A stretch of DNA of 64,000 nucleotides, taken from positions 1 through 64,000 of the forward strand of contig JAJPGT010000096.1 of assembly GCA_021325655.1 (NCBI GenBank). Direction: 5' to 3'. Shown here piece after piece: positions 19,001 to 27,251 of this stretch. This stretch comes from Pseudomonadota bacterium (GTDB lineage: Bacteria > Chloroflexota > UBA6077 > JAJPGT01). A program made the translations under genes and the position numbers. The notes under the pieces were generated by a model. It searched no databases. It saw nothing but the letters and a program-made list of their open reading frames with translations, and was not told where the DNA came from. How positions within the stretch are numbered: the first letter of the stretch is position 1; every line of letters begins with the position of its first letter.

Positions 19001-19253
19001 GGACGAATTGGCGCAGCGCCGCAGCGTCCCAGTCGGGCGTCCAGAGGCGCGGGGCCAGGATCCTGGTTGCCCGCTCCCAGCCGAACGAATCGCCGAGCAG
19101 CCGGCCGACTGCCGCCGGCAGGTTGAAGCGGCGGTCTACGGGGTCATGAAAGGGGTAAGCTGGCAGCGCGAGCAGGACGGTGAGCGGGAGCCGGAGAGGA
19201 TCAGGACTGCCCACCAGCGGCGAGGCGACTGGCACCTGCCGGGTCTGATACAT
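16095..19253 (-). CDS. Large CHAT-domain protein with a second, degenerate CHAT-like module
   Basis: A 1052-residue protein whose ATG at 19253 follows GGAGGG. The C-terminal 200 residues are a CHAT (caspase-like) domain with the catalytic pair in FLCHGEYDQ (H900) and FINGCHTADL (C959), followed by FAALGASGVLGTEVSVVLP and the terminal EALRQIRWELANKGN. About residues 130-250 repeat this plan without the catalytic residues: VVHFVGNLG where HxxxHG is expected, then LLILHIPPYNA where the cysteine should be, then LAQYLVGGGVPAVLVVQSPD. The middle holds a coiled coil (about 260-345) and a beta-rich part (about 380-600). There is no signal peptide or TPR. CHAT proteases cut partner proteins in some defence and cell-death systems; this one sits 36 bp after hemL. 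Its partner and trigger are unknown. Confidence 0.85.
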   Translation of the reverse strand: MYQTRQVPVASPLVGSPDPLRLPLTVLLALPAYPFHDPVDRRFNLPAAVGRLLGDSFGWERATRILAPRLWTPDWDAAALRQFVLTPSLGDELPLPGSLYHLDVESLRATAFPGLEASTYPIRIGVEPPRYPVVHFVGNLGWYRNDPTLDLGAPIRPELRPGVLRDALVEAETRLLILHIPPYNASGAERLAQYLVGGGVPAVLVVQSPDLATASAYFLNLYANLIHSLLLPDVARPTPEQERAGLNASLVYGEGAESVLQLNPYLDELHGRVRRVRETLEQQRQQVSALHDTQLRLLHRDQLEALAPRLRAVQDPLATLAGAVDFEENRLTQVRWMLHESQGAVPLSESAEVVPAIERSVQALAEQYPQLVQELHTEAARAPRVLNANFALPGSGRVLGPREGLAPGRDYDLLLDVGPRWTRIPSLVVGHADFPEEALPPDREGYVVDVVLVSEDFSPQIVSGQIWVPRGVGRSIPLVNGERADRPGPLALRLTTPRFPDGSRAASMLARARLCLYFENNLLQSARIQVGVVRAPEVTLEADNVVEVDYRLTGGFQDVEARFARRAVRFTPNEDSPGRPVAVNLTLNDDGAAGHRIVVKRRLDSAAGPPSTSAPLPPSNCPTQGWTPYDPAGVGPLVERARDQLLQCFYQKDSTGQVVRDNRGDPVVGLDPQTNGKPREQFKWDLVKLAELGSELFVKAFTQVRLEDDRCSQAQWAQNLLQVLSSATLIQVARTSAAQYVFPWALIYEHPLILANRASWRFCPIVDREWSEAGTRTSVELRAHCPYADSPSIAPGLPPYWHASDVICPYGFWGLKHVIEEPPSLSSGLGNAPNRVHAGPSLCLAVGATADPDLVARIQAHLDTIQQRRWAQLVPPSVADSWDTVTMMLQAPEIAYFLCHGEYDQEQGRAYLSVGPRDNLPARRIYAEDLAAWAVRPLPQGPDLAAWRKRSPLVFINGCHTADLKPGQLLSFVTTFAALGASGVLGTEVSVVLPVAIEVAESLFAKLAQPSPPPLGEALRQIRWELANKGNLLGLAYTLYGLADLAIVHDGG

Positions 19254-19289
19254 GCCCGCTCCCTCCGCGCGGGTTCGCGGTACTCCATC

Positions 19290-20594
19290 TTATACCCGGG
19301 CGACCTCCGCGAACGCCTCCTCCGCGGCGCGCAGCGTCGCCTCGAGGTCCGCGTCCGTGTGTGCGGTGGACAGGAACGCCGCCTCGAACTGCGACGGCGC
19401 CAGGTAGACGCCGCGGCGCAGCATCGCGGCGTGGAAGGCGGCGTAGCGCTGCCGGTCGGCATGCATCGCGCTGTCGTAGTCGACCACTGGCTCGGCGGCG
19501 AAGTACAGCGTCATCATCGAGCCGACACGGGCACAGGTGGTGCTGACACCGGCCGCCTGCGCTGCCCGCTCCAGGCCATCTGCCAGCCACTGCGCGCGGC
19601 GCTCCAGCGCCGGGTAGGGGTTGGTCTCCGCCAGCTCCCGCAGCGTCGCCAGCCCGGCCGCCATCGCCAGCGGGTTCCCAGACAGGGTGCCGGCCTGGTA
19701 GACCGGGCCGAGCGGGGCGACGCGCTCCATGATCTCGCCCCGGCCGCCATAGGCGCCGACCGGCAGCCCGCCGCCGACGATCTTGCCGAGGCAGGTGAGA
19801 TCGGGCTGCACCCCGTACCGCTCCTGGGCGCCGCCGAAGGCGACCCGGAAGCCGCTGATCACCTCGTCGAAGATCAGCAGCGCCCCGGCCTGGCGGGTGA
19901 TCTCGCGCAGCGCCAGTAAGAAGTCCGGCCGCGGCTCCACCACACCCATGTTGCCGGGGACCGGCTCTACGATCACCGCCGCGATCTGGTCCGGGAACGC
20001 CTCGAACGCCGCCCGGACGCTGTCCGCGTCGTTGAAGCGGGCGCTGAGCGTGTGCTGCGCATATTCCGCCGGGACGCCCGGGACGTCCGGGACGCCGAGC
20101 GTCATCGGCCCGGAGCCGGCCTTCACCAGCAAGCCGTCGACGTGTCCATGGTAGCAGCCCTCGAACTTGACCACCTTCGGCCGGCCGGTGAACGCCCGGG
20201 CCAGGCGCAGCGCGCTCATCGTCGCCTCGGTGCCGGAGTTGACGAAGCGCAGGAGCTCGAGGGAGGGGAACGCCTGCTTAACTAGTGTCCCGAGCTGCAG
20301 CTCTCGCTCCGTCGGCGCGCCGAACGAGGTCCCGTCGCGCGCCGCCGCGGTGACGGCCTCGACGACGCGCGGGTGCGCGTGGCCGAGGATGAGCGGCCCC
20401 CAGGAGCCGAGGTAGTCGATGAACTGGTTCCCGTCCTCGTCCTCGACGTGGCTGCCCCAACCGCGCCTGATGAACAGCGGCTGCCCACCGACGGACTTGA
20501 AGGCGCGCACGGGACTGTTGACCCCGCCGGGGAAGACGCGCTGCGACTGCTCGAAGAGCGACGTGGATCGGCTGATCGTGAGCGTGGGCTGCAT
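19290..20594 (-). CDS. hemL: Glutamate-1-semialdehyde 2,1-aminomutase
   Basis: This 434-residue PLP enzyme converts glutamate-1-semialdehyde to 5-aminolevulinate, the second step of the C5 haem pathway. It shows [56 protein letters not shown] and the PLP lysine K271 in [14 protein letters not shown], with the usual family length. The start chosen is ATG 20594, which has AAGGAGG at good spacing; an ATG six bases upstream sits too close to it. It begins 2 bp after the hemA stop, and the hemA end itself supplies the Shine-Dalgarno, so the two are tightly coupled. The CHAT gene follows after 36 bp. Confidence 0.97.
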   Translation of the reverse strand: MQPTLTISRSTSLFEQSQRVFPGGVNSPVRAFKSVGGQPLFIRRGWGSHVEDEDGNQFIDYLGSWGPLILGHAHPRVVEAVTAAARDGTSFGAPTERELQLGTLVKQAFPSLELLRFVNSGTEATMSALRLARAFTGRPKVVKFEGCYHGHVDGLLVKAGSGPMTLGVPDVPGVPAEYAQHTLSARFNDADSVRAAFEAFPDQIAAVIVEPVPGNMGVVEPRPDFLLALREITRQAGALLIFDEVISGFRVAFGGAQERYGVQPDLTCLGKIVGGGLPVGAYGGRGEIMERVAPLGPVYQAGTLSGNPLAMAAGLATLRELAETNPYPALERRAQWLADGLERAAQAAGVSTTCARVGSMMTLYFAAEPVVDYDSAMHADRQRYAAFHAAMLRRGVYLAPSQFEAAFLSTAHTDADLEATLRAAEEAFAEVARV

Positions 20595-20596
20595 GG

Positions 20597-21949
20597 TCAT
20601 CCCTCCTTGCTCGGCCGATCGAAGCGTACCGGCGCCACATCGAGCTCCGCGCGCCCACGGGCGCGCAGGCACGCGGCGCCGCCGTGCTCCTCGGCATCGA
20701 GGCTGAACAGCTCGCTGACGAGTCGGGCGTAGCCCTGGGCATCCAGGTAGCTCCCACCATGCTTGAGCCGAACCAGCGGCTCGTGCAGGAGCTTGTTCAC
20801 GATCGCCCGGGAGAGGGCGGTGACTATCTCGCGGTCGCGCTCGGACAGCTCCGGCAGGCGCCTCAGGGCGCGCTCCAGCTCCGCCTGGCGGATCGCTTCC
20901 GCGTGCGCCAGCAGCGCCCGGATGGCCGGAGTGCTGTCCAGCGAGTCGCGCCAGGCGAGGAAACGGGGCACCTCGCGGTCGATGAGCGCCTCCACCGCTG
21001 CCATCTCGCCGCGGCGCGCCTCCAGGTTCGCCGCGACCAGCGCCCGCAGGTCGTCCAGGTTGCGCAGGTGCAGCCCGGGCAGCTTGGCCGCCTCCGGCTC
21101 CACGTCGCGCGGCATAGCGATGTCGACCACGAGCAACGGCCGCTCGGGGCGCCGCGCCAGCGCCGCGGCCAGCAGCGCTCGGGAGAGGATCGGCCGCGGC
21201 GCAGCGGTGCAGGCGATAATCACGTCCGCCTGGACGCAGGCCTCCTCCAGCGCGTCGGAGCCGACCGCGGTGCCACCGCAGCGTGCCGCGACGGCGCGAG
21301 CCCGCTCCTGGGTGCGGCTCCAGACAAGCAGCCGGCGCGCTCCGTGCTTGAGCAGGGTGCGGGCCGCCAGCTCGCCCGCCTCGCCGGCCCCGGCGACGAG
21401 GACGGTCTGGCCTTCCAGGCTCCCGAGCGTCTGGCGGGCGAGCTCGACAGCGGCGAAGCTCACCGAGATCGCCTTGCGGCTGATACCGGTCTCGGTGCGG
21501 GCCTTCTTGCCAACCTCCAGCGCCTGGCGGAATAGCCGCGACAGCACCGGGCCGGCGCTGCCCAGCCGCGCGGCAGCCTCGAAGGCGGCCCGCACCTGGC
21601 CGAGGATCTGCGGCTCGCCCACCAGCATCGAATCCAGGCCCGCCGCGACCCGGAACAGGTGCCGGACCGCCTCTTCCTGCCAGTGGTCGTAGGCGACCCC
21701 GGTGAATGCCGGCGCGGGCAGCCCGGTGGACTCGACCAGGAAGCGGACGAGCTGGTCGCGGCCGGTGCGGTGGTGGCCAACGACCGCGTAGACCTCGGTG
21801 CGGTTGCAGGTGGAGAGCAGCACGCCTTCGCGCGTGGCACGCCCAAGCGCCTCCAGCGCGCTGGGGAGCGTGTCGGGTCCGAAGGCCAGCCGCTCCCGCA
21901 CCTCCAGCGGCGCGGCGTGGTGGCTGACCCCGAGAACGAGTATGCCCAT
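20597..21949 (-). CDS. hemA: Glutamyl-tRNA reductase
   Basis: A 450-residue NADPH enzyme reduces glutamyl-tRNA to glutamate-1-semialdehyde, the committed step of C5 tetrapyrrole synthesis. The catalytic cysteine is C48 in [26 protein letters not shown] follows, and the nucleotide-binding loop is [14 protein letters not shown]. The C-terminal dimerisation domain contains [12 protein letters not shown]. The start [20 protein letters not shown] is at ATG 21949; longer upstream starts add an unrelated tail. Other haem genes (hemB, hemC, hemD) are not in the window. The 225 bp upstream should hold the operon promoter, but I see no strong hexamers there. Confidence 0.96.
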   Translation of the reverse strand: MGILVLGVSHHAAPLEVRERLAFGPDTLPSALEALGRATREGVLLSTCNRTEVYAVVGHHRTGRDQLVRFLVESTGLPAPAFTGVAYDHWQEEAVRHLFRVAAGLDSMLVGEPQILGQVRAAFEAAARLGSAGPVLSRLFRQALEVGKKARTETGISRKAISVSFAAVELARQTLGSLEGQTVLVAGAGEAGELAARTLLKHGARRLLVWSRTQERARAVAARCGGTAVGSDALEEACVQADVIIACTAAPRPILSRALLAAALARRPERPLLVVDIAMPRDVEPEAAKLPGLHLRNLDDLRALVAANLEARRGEMAAVEALIDREVPRFLAWRDSLDSTPAIRALLAHAEAIRQAELERALRRLPELSERDREIVTALSRAIVNKLLHEPLVRLKHGGSYLDAQGYARLVSELFSLDAEEHGGAACLRARGRAELDVAPVRFDRPSKEG

Positions 21950-22138
21950 GCTCTTATCCGTGGCTCCGTCGTCTGACGTACCGGGAGTGAGCGAGACGGT
22001 GGGCGCCTCCACGGCGATCCGTTGCCAGCAAGGCAGAAACGCCGCAGTCCCTCTCAGTTTGCAGGATTCTCGCCAGGCGCGGGGGAAATCCTCCCGGGCA
22101 AGGGCAGCCGCCCTTCCCGATCTGCCCCCGCCAGGGCG

Positions 22139-22162
22139 CTGGCACACGCCGGCGCGTGCCAG
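22139..22162 (-). terminator. Near-perfect palindrome just after serA
   Basis: Twenty-four bases form a palindrome with one mismatched pair (CTGGCAC arm with GTGCCAG). It begins 13 bp beyond the serA stop on the minus strand, and a second GC-rich hairpin lies a little further on. No T run follows, so this would be an atypical terminator or an mRNA 3'-end stabiliser. Confidence 0.45.
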
Positions 22163-22174
22163 ATGCTCGCCCGG

Positions 22175-23791
22175 CTACAGGCGGATCACCCGCAACTGGC
22201 CGACGTTCGGGAGCGCGCGCAGCCGAGCGGCGACGGCCGGCGGGATCGGGTCATCCACCGCCACCAGCATCAGCGCCCGGCCGCGCGGTCCCTCGCGGCC
22301 GACCTGCATCGAAGAGATGTTGATGTCCTCCTGCCCCAGGATCGTCCCGACCATCCCGATCACACCCGGGCGGTCGGTATGCCGGGTGACGAGCAGATAC
22401 CCCGGCGTGGGGACGAAGTGCAGCCCGAAATCGTCGATCCCCACGACGTGGGGCACGCCTTCGATAATCGTTCCGGCGACACTGCGGTGCTGCCCACCCC
22501 CCTCGATCGCCACCGTCACCAGGCTGGTGTACTCCGCCGCATGGCTGGTCTTCACCTCCACGACCTCCAGCCCGCGCCGCTCCGCCTCCAGGCGCGCGTT
22601 GACCAGGGTGACCGGGGCCGAGCTGATCGGCTCCAACAGCCCCTTGATCGCCACCGCAGTCAGGGCGGCGGTGTCGTGGCCGGCGATCTCGCCCCGATAG
22701 CTGATCACAGCCCGGGCCAGGCTCCCGTGGCCGAGCTGGGTGCAGAGCTTGCCGAGGATCTCCAGCAGGGTGAGGTAGGGCTGAAGCAGCTTCGCCTGCT
22801 CTGGCGGCAGCGCCGGGCCGTTGACGACGAACTGGGCCGGCCGGCCGGCAAGTACCTCCAGCACCTGCTCCGCCACCTGGCGGGCCACGTTCTCCTGCGC
22901 CTCGTAGGTGGAGGCGCCCAGGTGGGGGGTAGCGACAACGCGCGGGTGGCGGGCGAGCGGGTCGTCGGTCGCCGGCTCGCGGACAAACACGTCCAGCGCC
23001 GCGCCGGCGATCTGCCCCTGGTCTAGCGCTTCCAGCAGCGCGGCGGGATCGACCAGCGGCCCGCGGGCGCAGTTGATGAGGTAGGCCTCCGGCCGCATGA
23101 GCGCGAGCTGCGGTGCGCCGATCATCCCCCGCGTCGCCTCGGTGAGCGGGACATGCAGCGAGACGAAGTCCGCCTGGCGGAGTAGGTCCTCGAGGGTGGT
23201 GCTGGTGACCCCGAGCTTCTCCGCGTGCTCGACGGGCACGTATGGATCGTAGACCAGCACATGCATGCCGAGGCCGAGGGCGCGCTGGGCCACCTCCTGG
23301 CCGACCCGCCCCAGTCCGATCAGCCCGAGCGTCTTCCCGGCCACCTCTACGCCCATTAGGGCGTCGCGGCGCCACTCGCCCCGCTTCAGCGCGCTGTCTG
23401 CGGCCGGAATTCGCCGGGCGAGCGCGAACAGCAGCCCAATGGTGTGCTCGGCAGCGGCGACCGCGTTGCCGCCGAGCGTGTTGACCACCAGGATGCCGCG
23501 CTCGGTCGCGGCCGGGACGTCGATGTTGTCCACTCCGGCCCCGGCGCGGGCGACGACCTTGAGCCGGCGGCCGGCCTGCAGCACCTCGCGGGTGACGCGC
23601 GTCTCGCTGCGGACGATGAGCGCCTCGACGTCCGAGGCCGCCTCCAGCAGCGCCGGGCCGCTCAGGCCGGCGCGGACGATCACCTCGGCGTGCGGCCGGA
23701 GCAGCTCCAGTCCGGCCTCGGCGATCCGGTCGGCCACCAGGACCCGGGGCCGCTCGGCGGCACCAGGCGCTGGCGGCAGCCGCTCAGCCAA
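22175..23791 (-). CDS. serA: D-3-phosphoglycerate dehydrogenase
   Basis: The 538-residue long form oxidises 3-phosphoglycerate with NAD in the first step of serine synthesis. The nucleotide loop is LGLIGLGRVGQEVA. The catalytic Arg, Glu and His are in LINCARGPLVD, DVFVREPATDDP and VVATPHLGAST. An intervening substrate-binding domain (about 325-455) and a C-terminal ACT domain (GYLLVTRHTDRPGVIGMVGT) follow, the ACT domain usually giving feedback control by serine. The start is TTG 23791, overlapping the preceding aminotransferase gene by 8 bp, which implies translational coupling. Confidence 0.96.
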   Translation of the reverse strand: MAERLPPAPGAAERPRVLVADRIAEAGLELLRPHAEVIVRAGLSGPALLEAASDVEALIVRSETRVTREVLQAGRRLKVVARAGAGVDNIDVPAATERGILVVNTLGGNAVAAAEHTIGLLFALARRIPAADSALKRGEWRRDALMGVEVAGKTLGLIGLGRVGQEVAQRALGLGMHVLVYDPYVPVEHAEKLGVTSTTLEDLLRQADFVSLHVPLTEATRGMIGAPQLALMRPEAYLINCARGPLVDPAALLEALDQGQIAGAALDVFVREPATDDPLARHPRVVATPHLGASTYEAQENVARQVAEQVLEVLAGRPAQFVVNGPALPPEQAKLLQPYLTLLEILGKLCTQLGHGSLARAVISYRGEIAGHDTAALTAVAIKGLLEPISSAPVTLVNARLEAERRGLEVVEVKTSHAAEYTSLVTVAIEGGGQHRSVAGTIIEGVPHVVGIDDFGLHFVPTPGYLLVTRHTDRPGVIGMVGTILGQEDINISSMQVGREGPRGRALMLVAVDDPIPPAVAARLRALPNVGQLRVIRL

Positions 23792-24893
23792 CGCGGGCGG
23801 GCGCCGGCGCCTCGCCCAGTACGGTCGCCAGCGCCTCCAGCACCGGGGCGAGGTCGGCCTCCGCCACGTAGCCGAGGTGTCCCACCCGGAACAGCCGTTC
23901 CTCGTACGGCCCCTGCCCGCCGGCCAGGACGATGTTGTACTCGGCCCGGATCCGCCCCCGCAGCTCTTTACTCGTCATCCCATCCGGGACACGGGCCGAG
24001 GTGACGGTCCAGGAGGCGTGGGAATCTGGCGCGAACAGCTCCACCCCAGCCCGGCGCAGCCCCTCACGGGTGTAATCGCGCAGCCGGCGATGCCGGGCAT
24101 GGATCTGCTCCAGCCCCTCGGCCAGCATCAGCCGCAGCGATTCGCGCAGCGCGTAGAACAGGCTGACCGCCGGGGTCCAGGGCGTAGTGCCCTTGTCGGC
24201 CCAGCGCTTGGCCTGGGCATAGTCCAGGTAGAAGCGGGGCATGGTGGCAGCGCGGCTCTTGTCCCAGGCCGCCGGGCTGATGCTGACGAAGGCGAGCCCC
24301 GGCGGGATCATGAAGCTCTTCTGCGAGCCCGTGATCACCACGTCGCAGCCCCACGCATCTACCGGCAGCGGCACCGAGCCGATGGATGAGATGGCGTCCA
24401 CGACCAGCAGCTTGCCCGCGCCCTTCACCACCCGGGCGATCGCCTCCAGATCGTTCATCACCCCGGTCGAGGTGTCGTTGTGCGTCACGAACACGGAGGT
24501 GATGCGAGAGTCCCGCTCCAGCCGAGCAGCAATATCCTCCGGCCGAGCGAACTGCCCCCACTCGTAGGAGAGCATTTGCACGTCCGCGCCGTACATACGG
24601 GCGATCTGGGCAAAGCGATCGCCGAAGTAGCCGATGCTGACCACCAGGATGCGCTCGCCGGGCGAGAGCAGGTTGGCCACGGCCGATTCCAGCCCGCCCG
24701 TCCCCGAGCAGGTCAGGATCAGCACGTCGTGCTGAGTCTGGAAGATCGCCTTCAGCCCCGCGGTGCATTCGCGGATGAGCTCGGCGAACTCCGGGCCGCG
24801 ATGGTTGATCATGTCGCGGGCGAGCGCCTCGCGCACCTGCGGTGGAAGCGGGGTTGGGCCAGGGGTTCGAAGATTCAGCGGACGGGACGACAC
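23784..24893 (-). CDS. Class V aminotransferase (alanine-glyoxylate / phosphoserine type)
   Basis: This 369-residue PLP enzyme begins NLRTPGPTPLPPQVREAL and carries the cofactor lysine K192 in VVITGSQKSFMIPPG. Other family features are ILTCSGTGGLESAVANLL, VVDAISSIGSVPL and RVGHLGYV. The family includes alanine-glyoxylate, serine-glyoxylate and, in some thermophiles, phosphoserine aminotransferases. Because it overlaps serA, a phosphoserine aminotransferase role in serine synthesis is the best inference, although the sequence is not the canonical SerC. The start is GTG 24893, with GGAG nine bases upstream. Confidence 0.9.
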   Translation of the reverse strand: MSSRPLNLRTPGPTPLPPQVREALARDMINHRGPEFAELIRECTAGLKAIFQTQHDVLILTCSGTGGLESAVANLLSPGERILVVSIGYFGDRFAQIARMYGADVQMLSYEWGQFARPEDIAARLERDSRITSVFVTHNDTSTGVMNDLEAIARVVKGAGKLLVVDAISSIGSVPLPVDAWGCDVVITGSQKSFMIPPGLAFVSISPAAWDKSRAATMPRFYLDYAQAKRWADKGTTPWTPAVSLFYALRESLRLMLAEGLEQIHARHRRLRDYTREGLRRAGVELFAPDSHASWTVTSARVPDGMTSKELRGRIRAEYNIVLAGGQGPYEERLFRVGHLGYVAEADLAPVLEALATVLGEAPAPARVG

Positions 24894-25027
24894 GAATCCG
24901 TGCTCCAGGATCGAAACTGTACCGCGCTGTACGTACCCTAATGGTAGCGGACCCCACGGGGCAGGTCGAAGGATCCCCCGTACCGCTTCGTGGGCAGGGA
25001 CGCTCCCTGCCTGCTACGCTGTGGCCT

Positions 25028-25603
25028 GTGGAGCCGAAGGAAGCGCTCGAGCAGGTCGAGCACGCCGAGGAGGCGGCGGAGCGGCGCGAGGCGTTCGGGC
25101 GGCGGGCGGCGGTACTGGTGTCGGTGCTGGCGGCACTGCTCGCCATCGCCACGCTCGCCGGCAACCGCGCGGCCACCGACGCGATCCTGTGGCAGCAGCG
25201 CGCGTCCGACACCTACAACGAGTACCAGGCGAACTCGCTGAAGCGCCACATCAACGAGGGCGACGCCGCGCTGCTGCGGGTGCTTGCCGCGGGCGGGCCA
25301 CGCGAGCAGGAGGCGAGCCAGGTAGCGGGGCAGCTCGAGCAGGCGGTGGCGGACAAGTACCGCCCTGAGCAGGATCGACTCCTGCCCGAGGCACAGGCTC
25401 AGGAGCGCGAGCGCGACACGCAGGAGGCGCGGCATCGCGGCTTCCAGGTCGCCGAAGCGGCGTTCCAGCTCGGGATCGTGCTGAGCTCCGTCGCCATCGT
25501 CGCCCGCGCCAGCGCGCTGCTCTGGGCCGCCGCCGGCCTGGGCGTGGTCGGCCTGCTGGTGATGCTGGATACGTTCCTGCTCCTGGTGCCGCTGCCCGCC
25601 TGA
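25028..25603 (+). CDS. DUF4337-like membrane protein
   Basis: About 191 residues from GTG 25028; longer starts would run into the divergent promoter region. An acidic coiled-coil N-terminus (KEALEQVEHAEEAAERREAF) is followed by a hydrophobic helix (VLVSVLAALLAIATLAG), a soluble central part with WQQRASDTYNEYQANSLK, and two C-terminal helices ending LVMLDTFLLLVPLP. This order matches the DUF4337 family, whose function is unknown. The Shine-Dalgarno is weak, so the exact start is uncertain. It is divergent from the serine operon. Confidence 0.75.
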   Translation: MEPKEALEQVEHAEEAAERREAFGRRAAVLVSVLAALLAIATLAGNRAATDAILWQQRASDTYNEYQANSLKRHINEGDAALLRVLAAGGPREQEASQVAGQLEQAVADKYRPEQDRLLPEAQAQERERDTQEARHRGFQVAEAAFQLGIVLSSVAIVARASALLWAAAGLGVVGLLVMLDTFLLLVPLPA

Positions 25604-25822
25604 GCCGCCAGCCCGACCGGCCACTCCTCGCTCGTGCAGGGCCACCGCCACGGCTCCGGCGGTGCATCCATCCCCGCCGCGGTACCCTCGCGCGATCACC
25701 GTGAACGACGTGGCGAGCTATTCTGTCCGTGTGGCCAGCGGACAGCGCGATTGCTCCTGCCTGGCGAGAGCCGGTGGCCTCGGCGGGCGCGCAGATCGGT
25801 TGCGCGCCCGCCGGAAGAGGCC

Positions 25823-26305
25823 TTAGCGCACTGCGGCCAGCCTGGCGACGAGCTCGTCCAGGCGCTCCATCGAGTCGTTGACCCCTTCCTCCATGCCGGA
25901 CTGGATCATGCCGTCACGGTCCTCGACCGACTGGAAGACAGCGTTCGCCCGCAGCAGGGTCCTGCCTCCGTACTCCTCCAGGGTGAGCGTCTCCAGGGAG
26001 ACGTGGCCCGGCATGCCCTCGAACTCGAAGGTCCGGACGATGCTGTCCGGAGACGGCGTGCCGTGGAAGACTCCGCGGAAGGCGTACTCGTTGCCGTCGG
26101 CGTCGCGGTGGATGAACCGCCAGGTGCCGCCATGGCGGGCGTCGAGGCGGTCGACGCTCGTGCTCAGCCGGCGCGGCCCGAGCCACTGCACGAGCAGCTC
26201 CGGATCGGTGTGGGCACGGAAGAGGAGCTCGCGCGGTGCATCGAACTCCCTGGTGATCACGATCTGCGGCACCCCGGGCTCTGCGCTGATCTGCGTCTTT
26301 GCCAT
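25823..26305 (-). CDS. SRPBCC-family (AHSA1-like) protein
   Basis: A 160-residue START/Bet v1-like protein. ITREFDAPRELLFRAHTDPE and LLVQWLGPRRLST open the domain. GTWRFIHRDADGNEYAFRGV and TFEFEGMPGHVSLETLTLE form the sheet, and GMIQSGMEEGVNDSMERLDE is the C-terminal helix lining the ligand cavity. The gene follows the ArsR-type regulator by 33 bp, the common arrangement for this family, so the two are probably one transcript. The ligand is unknown. Confidence 0.93.
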   Translation of the reverse strand: MAKTQISAEPGVPQIVITREFDAPRELLFRAHTDPELLVQWLGPRRLSTSVDRLDARHGGTWRFIHRDADGNEYAFRGVFHGTPSPDSIVRTFEFEGMPGHVSLETLTLEEYGGRTLLRANAVFQSVEDRDGMIQSGMEEGVNDSMERLDELVARLAAVR

Positions 26306-26338
26306 GGTGCGTTCCTTTCCACTGAAGTGTCTGATGCG

Positions 26339-26674
26339 TCAGGCAGTGCGATCGTCCTGCAGCTCTGCCAGCAGCGCGTCGAGCCGGTCGTAGCTCTCGT
26401 CCCAGTACTGGCGGTAGCGGGCCAGCCAGGCGGTCGCCTGGCGGAGCGGCGCCGCCTCCAGGTGGCTGAGGCGGGCGGTCGCCCGGCGGCGACGCGAGAT
26501 GAGCCCGGCCTGCTCGAGCACCTTGAGGTGCCGGGAGATGGCCGGCTGCGAGATGCTGAAGGGCGCGGCGAGCTCGGCGACGGTCGCGTCCCCCTCGGCC
26601 AGGCGAGTGAGGATCGCGCGGCGGGTAGGATCGGCGAGCGCGCCGAAGACAGCGCTGAGCTGGTCAACCGTCAT
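26339..26674 (-). CDS. ArsR-family transcriptional regulator
   Basis: This 111-residue winged-helix protein reads FGALADPTRRAILTRLAEGD, then the recognition helix SISQPAISRHLKVLEQAGLI and the wing RRRRATARLSHLEAAPL. There are no cysteines, so it does not sense metals by the classical ArsR sites and belongs to the group paired with SRPBCC proteins. It probably represses its own operon. An AT-rich island with an inverted repeat lies about 20 bp upstream of its start. Confidence 0.93.
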   Translation of the reverse strand: MTVDQLSAVFGALADPTRRAILTRLAEGDATVAELAAPFSISQPAISRHLKVLEQAGLISRRRRATARLSHLEAAPLRQATAWLARYRQYWDESYDRLDALLAELQDDRTA

Positions 26675-26693
26675 TCACAACCACTAAATTTTA

Positions 26694-26707
26694 TAACTGA
26701 ATAGTTA
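26694..26707. promoter_or_regulatory. Inverted repeat in an AT-rich promoter, candidate ArsR operator
   Basis: TAACT and AGTTA (5-bp arms, 4-bp spacer) sit inside an AT-rich block of about 35 bp that stands out in this very GC-rich sequence. On the minus strand a TATAAA lies between the repeat and the arsR start. An autoregulatory site is likely, but no consensus is known for this regulator. Confidence 0.45.
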
Positions 26708-26867
26708 GAGAATAGCCGGTGCGCGCCGGGCTGTCAAGCGCCGGGCGTTGCCGTCGCTGATCTGCGCCTTGGATGGCGAGGCTCGGGGTGCGGACACCGA
26801 CGGCCACCCGCGGCGACTCGGCTCCCGCCGGGGCAGAACGCTGTCTGAACCGGCTGGCACGGGACGC

Positions 26868-27251
26868 CTAGCTGGCGGCGTTGCGGGCGATAACACGCGC
26901 CACGGAGGCGAGCAGGTCGTCCAGGTCAAACGGCTTGGCGATGACGTCGGCCGCGGCCAGGTGCTGCGACCGGAGCTGCAGCTCGCGGGCAGCGGATAGG
27001 ACGATCACCGGAATGTCGGCGAGCTCGGGGCGGCGGCGCTGCTCATCGCGGAAGGCCCAGCCATCCATTTCTGGCATCATCAGGTCCAGCAGGATCAGGT
27101 TCGGCCGCCACTCCTGGAGGACGTTCAGTCCTTCGCGCCCGCTGGCGGCCTGGCGAACCTCGTAGCCCTCGTCGTTGAGCGCTTCGGACAGAAAGCCGCG
27201 GATGATCTCGTCGTCGTCAAGCACGAGGACCCGATAGCGCCGCTCAGTCAC
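26868..27251 (-). CDS. Single-domain response regulator
   Basis: A 127-residue receiver domain with no output domain. It has the acidic pocket D12-D14 (VLDDDE), phospho-acceptor D56 (LILLDLMMPEMDG), S86 in VIVLSAA and K106 in VIAKPFD. Such stand-alone receivers signal by protein contact, often within phosphorelays. The gene overlaps the end of the histidine kinase gene by 8 bp, so the pair is almost certainly cognate. Confidence 0.95.
   Translation of the reverse strand: MTERRYRVLVLDDDEIIRGFLSEALNDEGYEVRQAASGREGLNVLQEWRPNLILLDLMMPEMDGWAFRDEQRRRPELADIPVIVLSAARELQLRSQHLAAADVIAKPFDLDDLLASVARVIARNAAS

Noticed and set aside
17961..19919. 652-codon plus-strand open frame
   Set aside because: It runs antisense across the CHAT and hemL genes; both opposing genes have clear motifs, and this frame has none.
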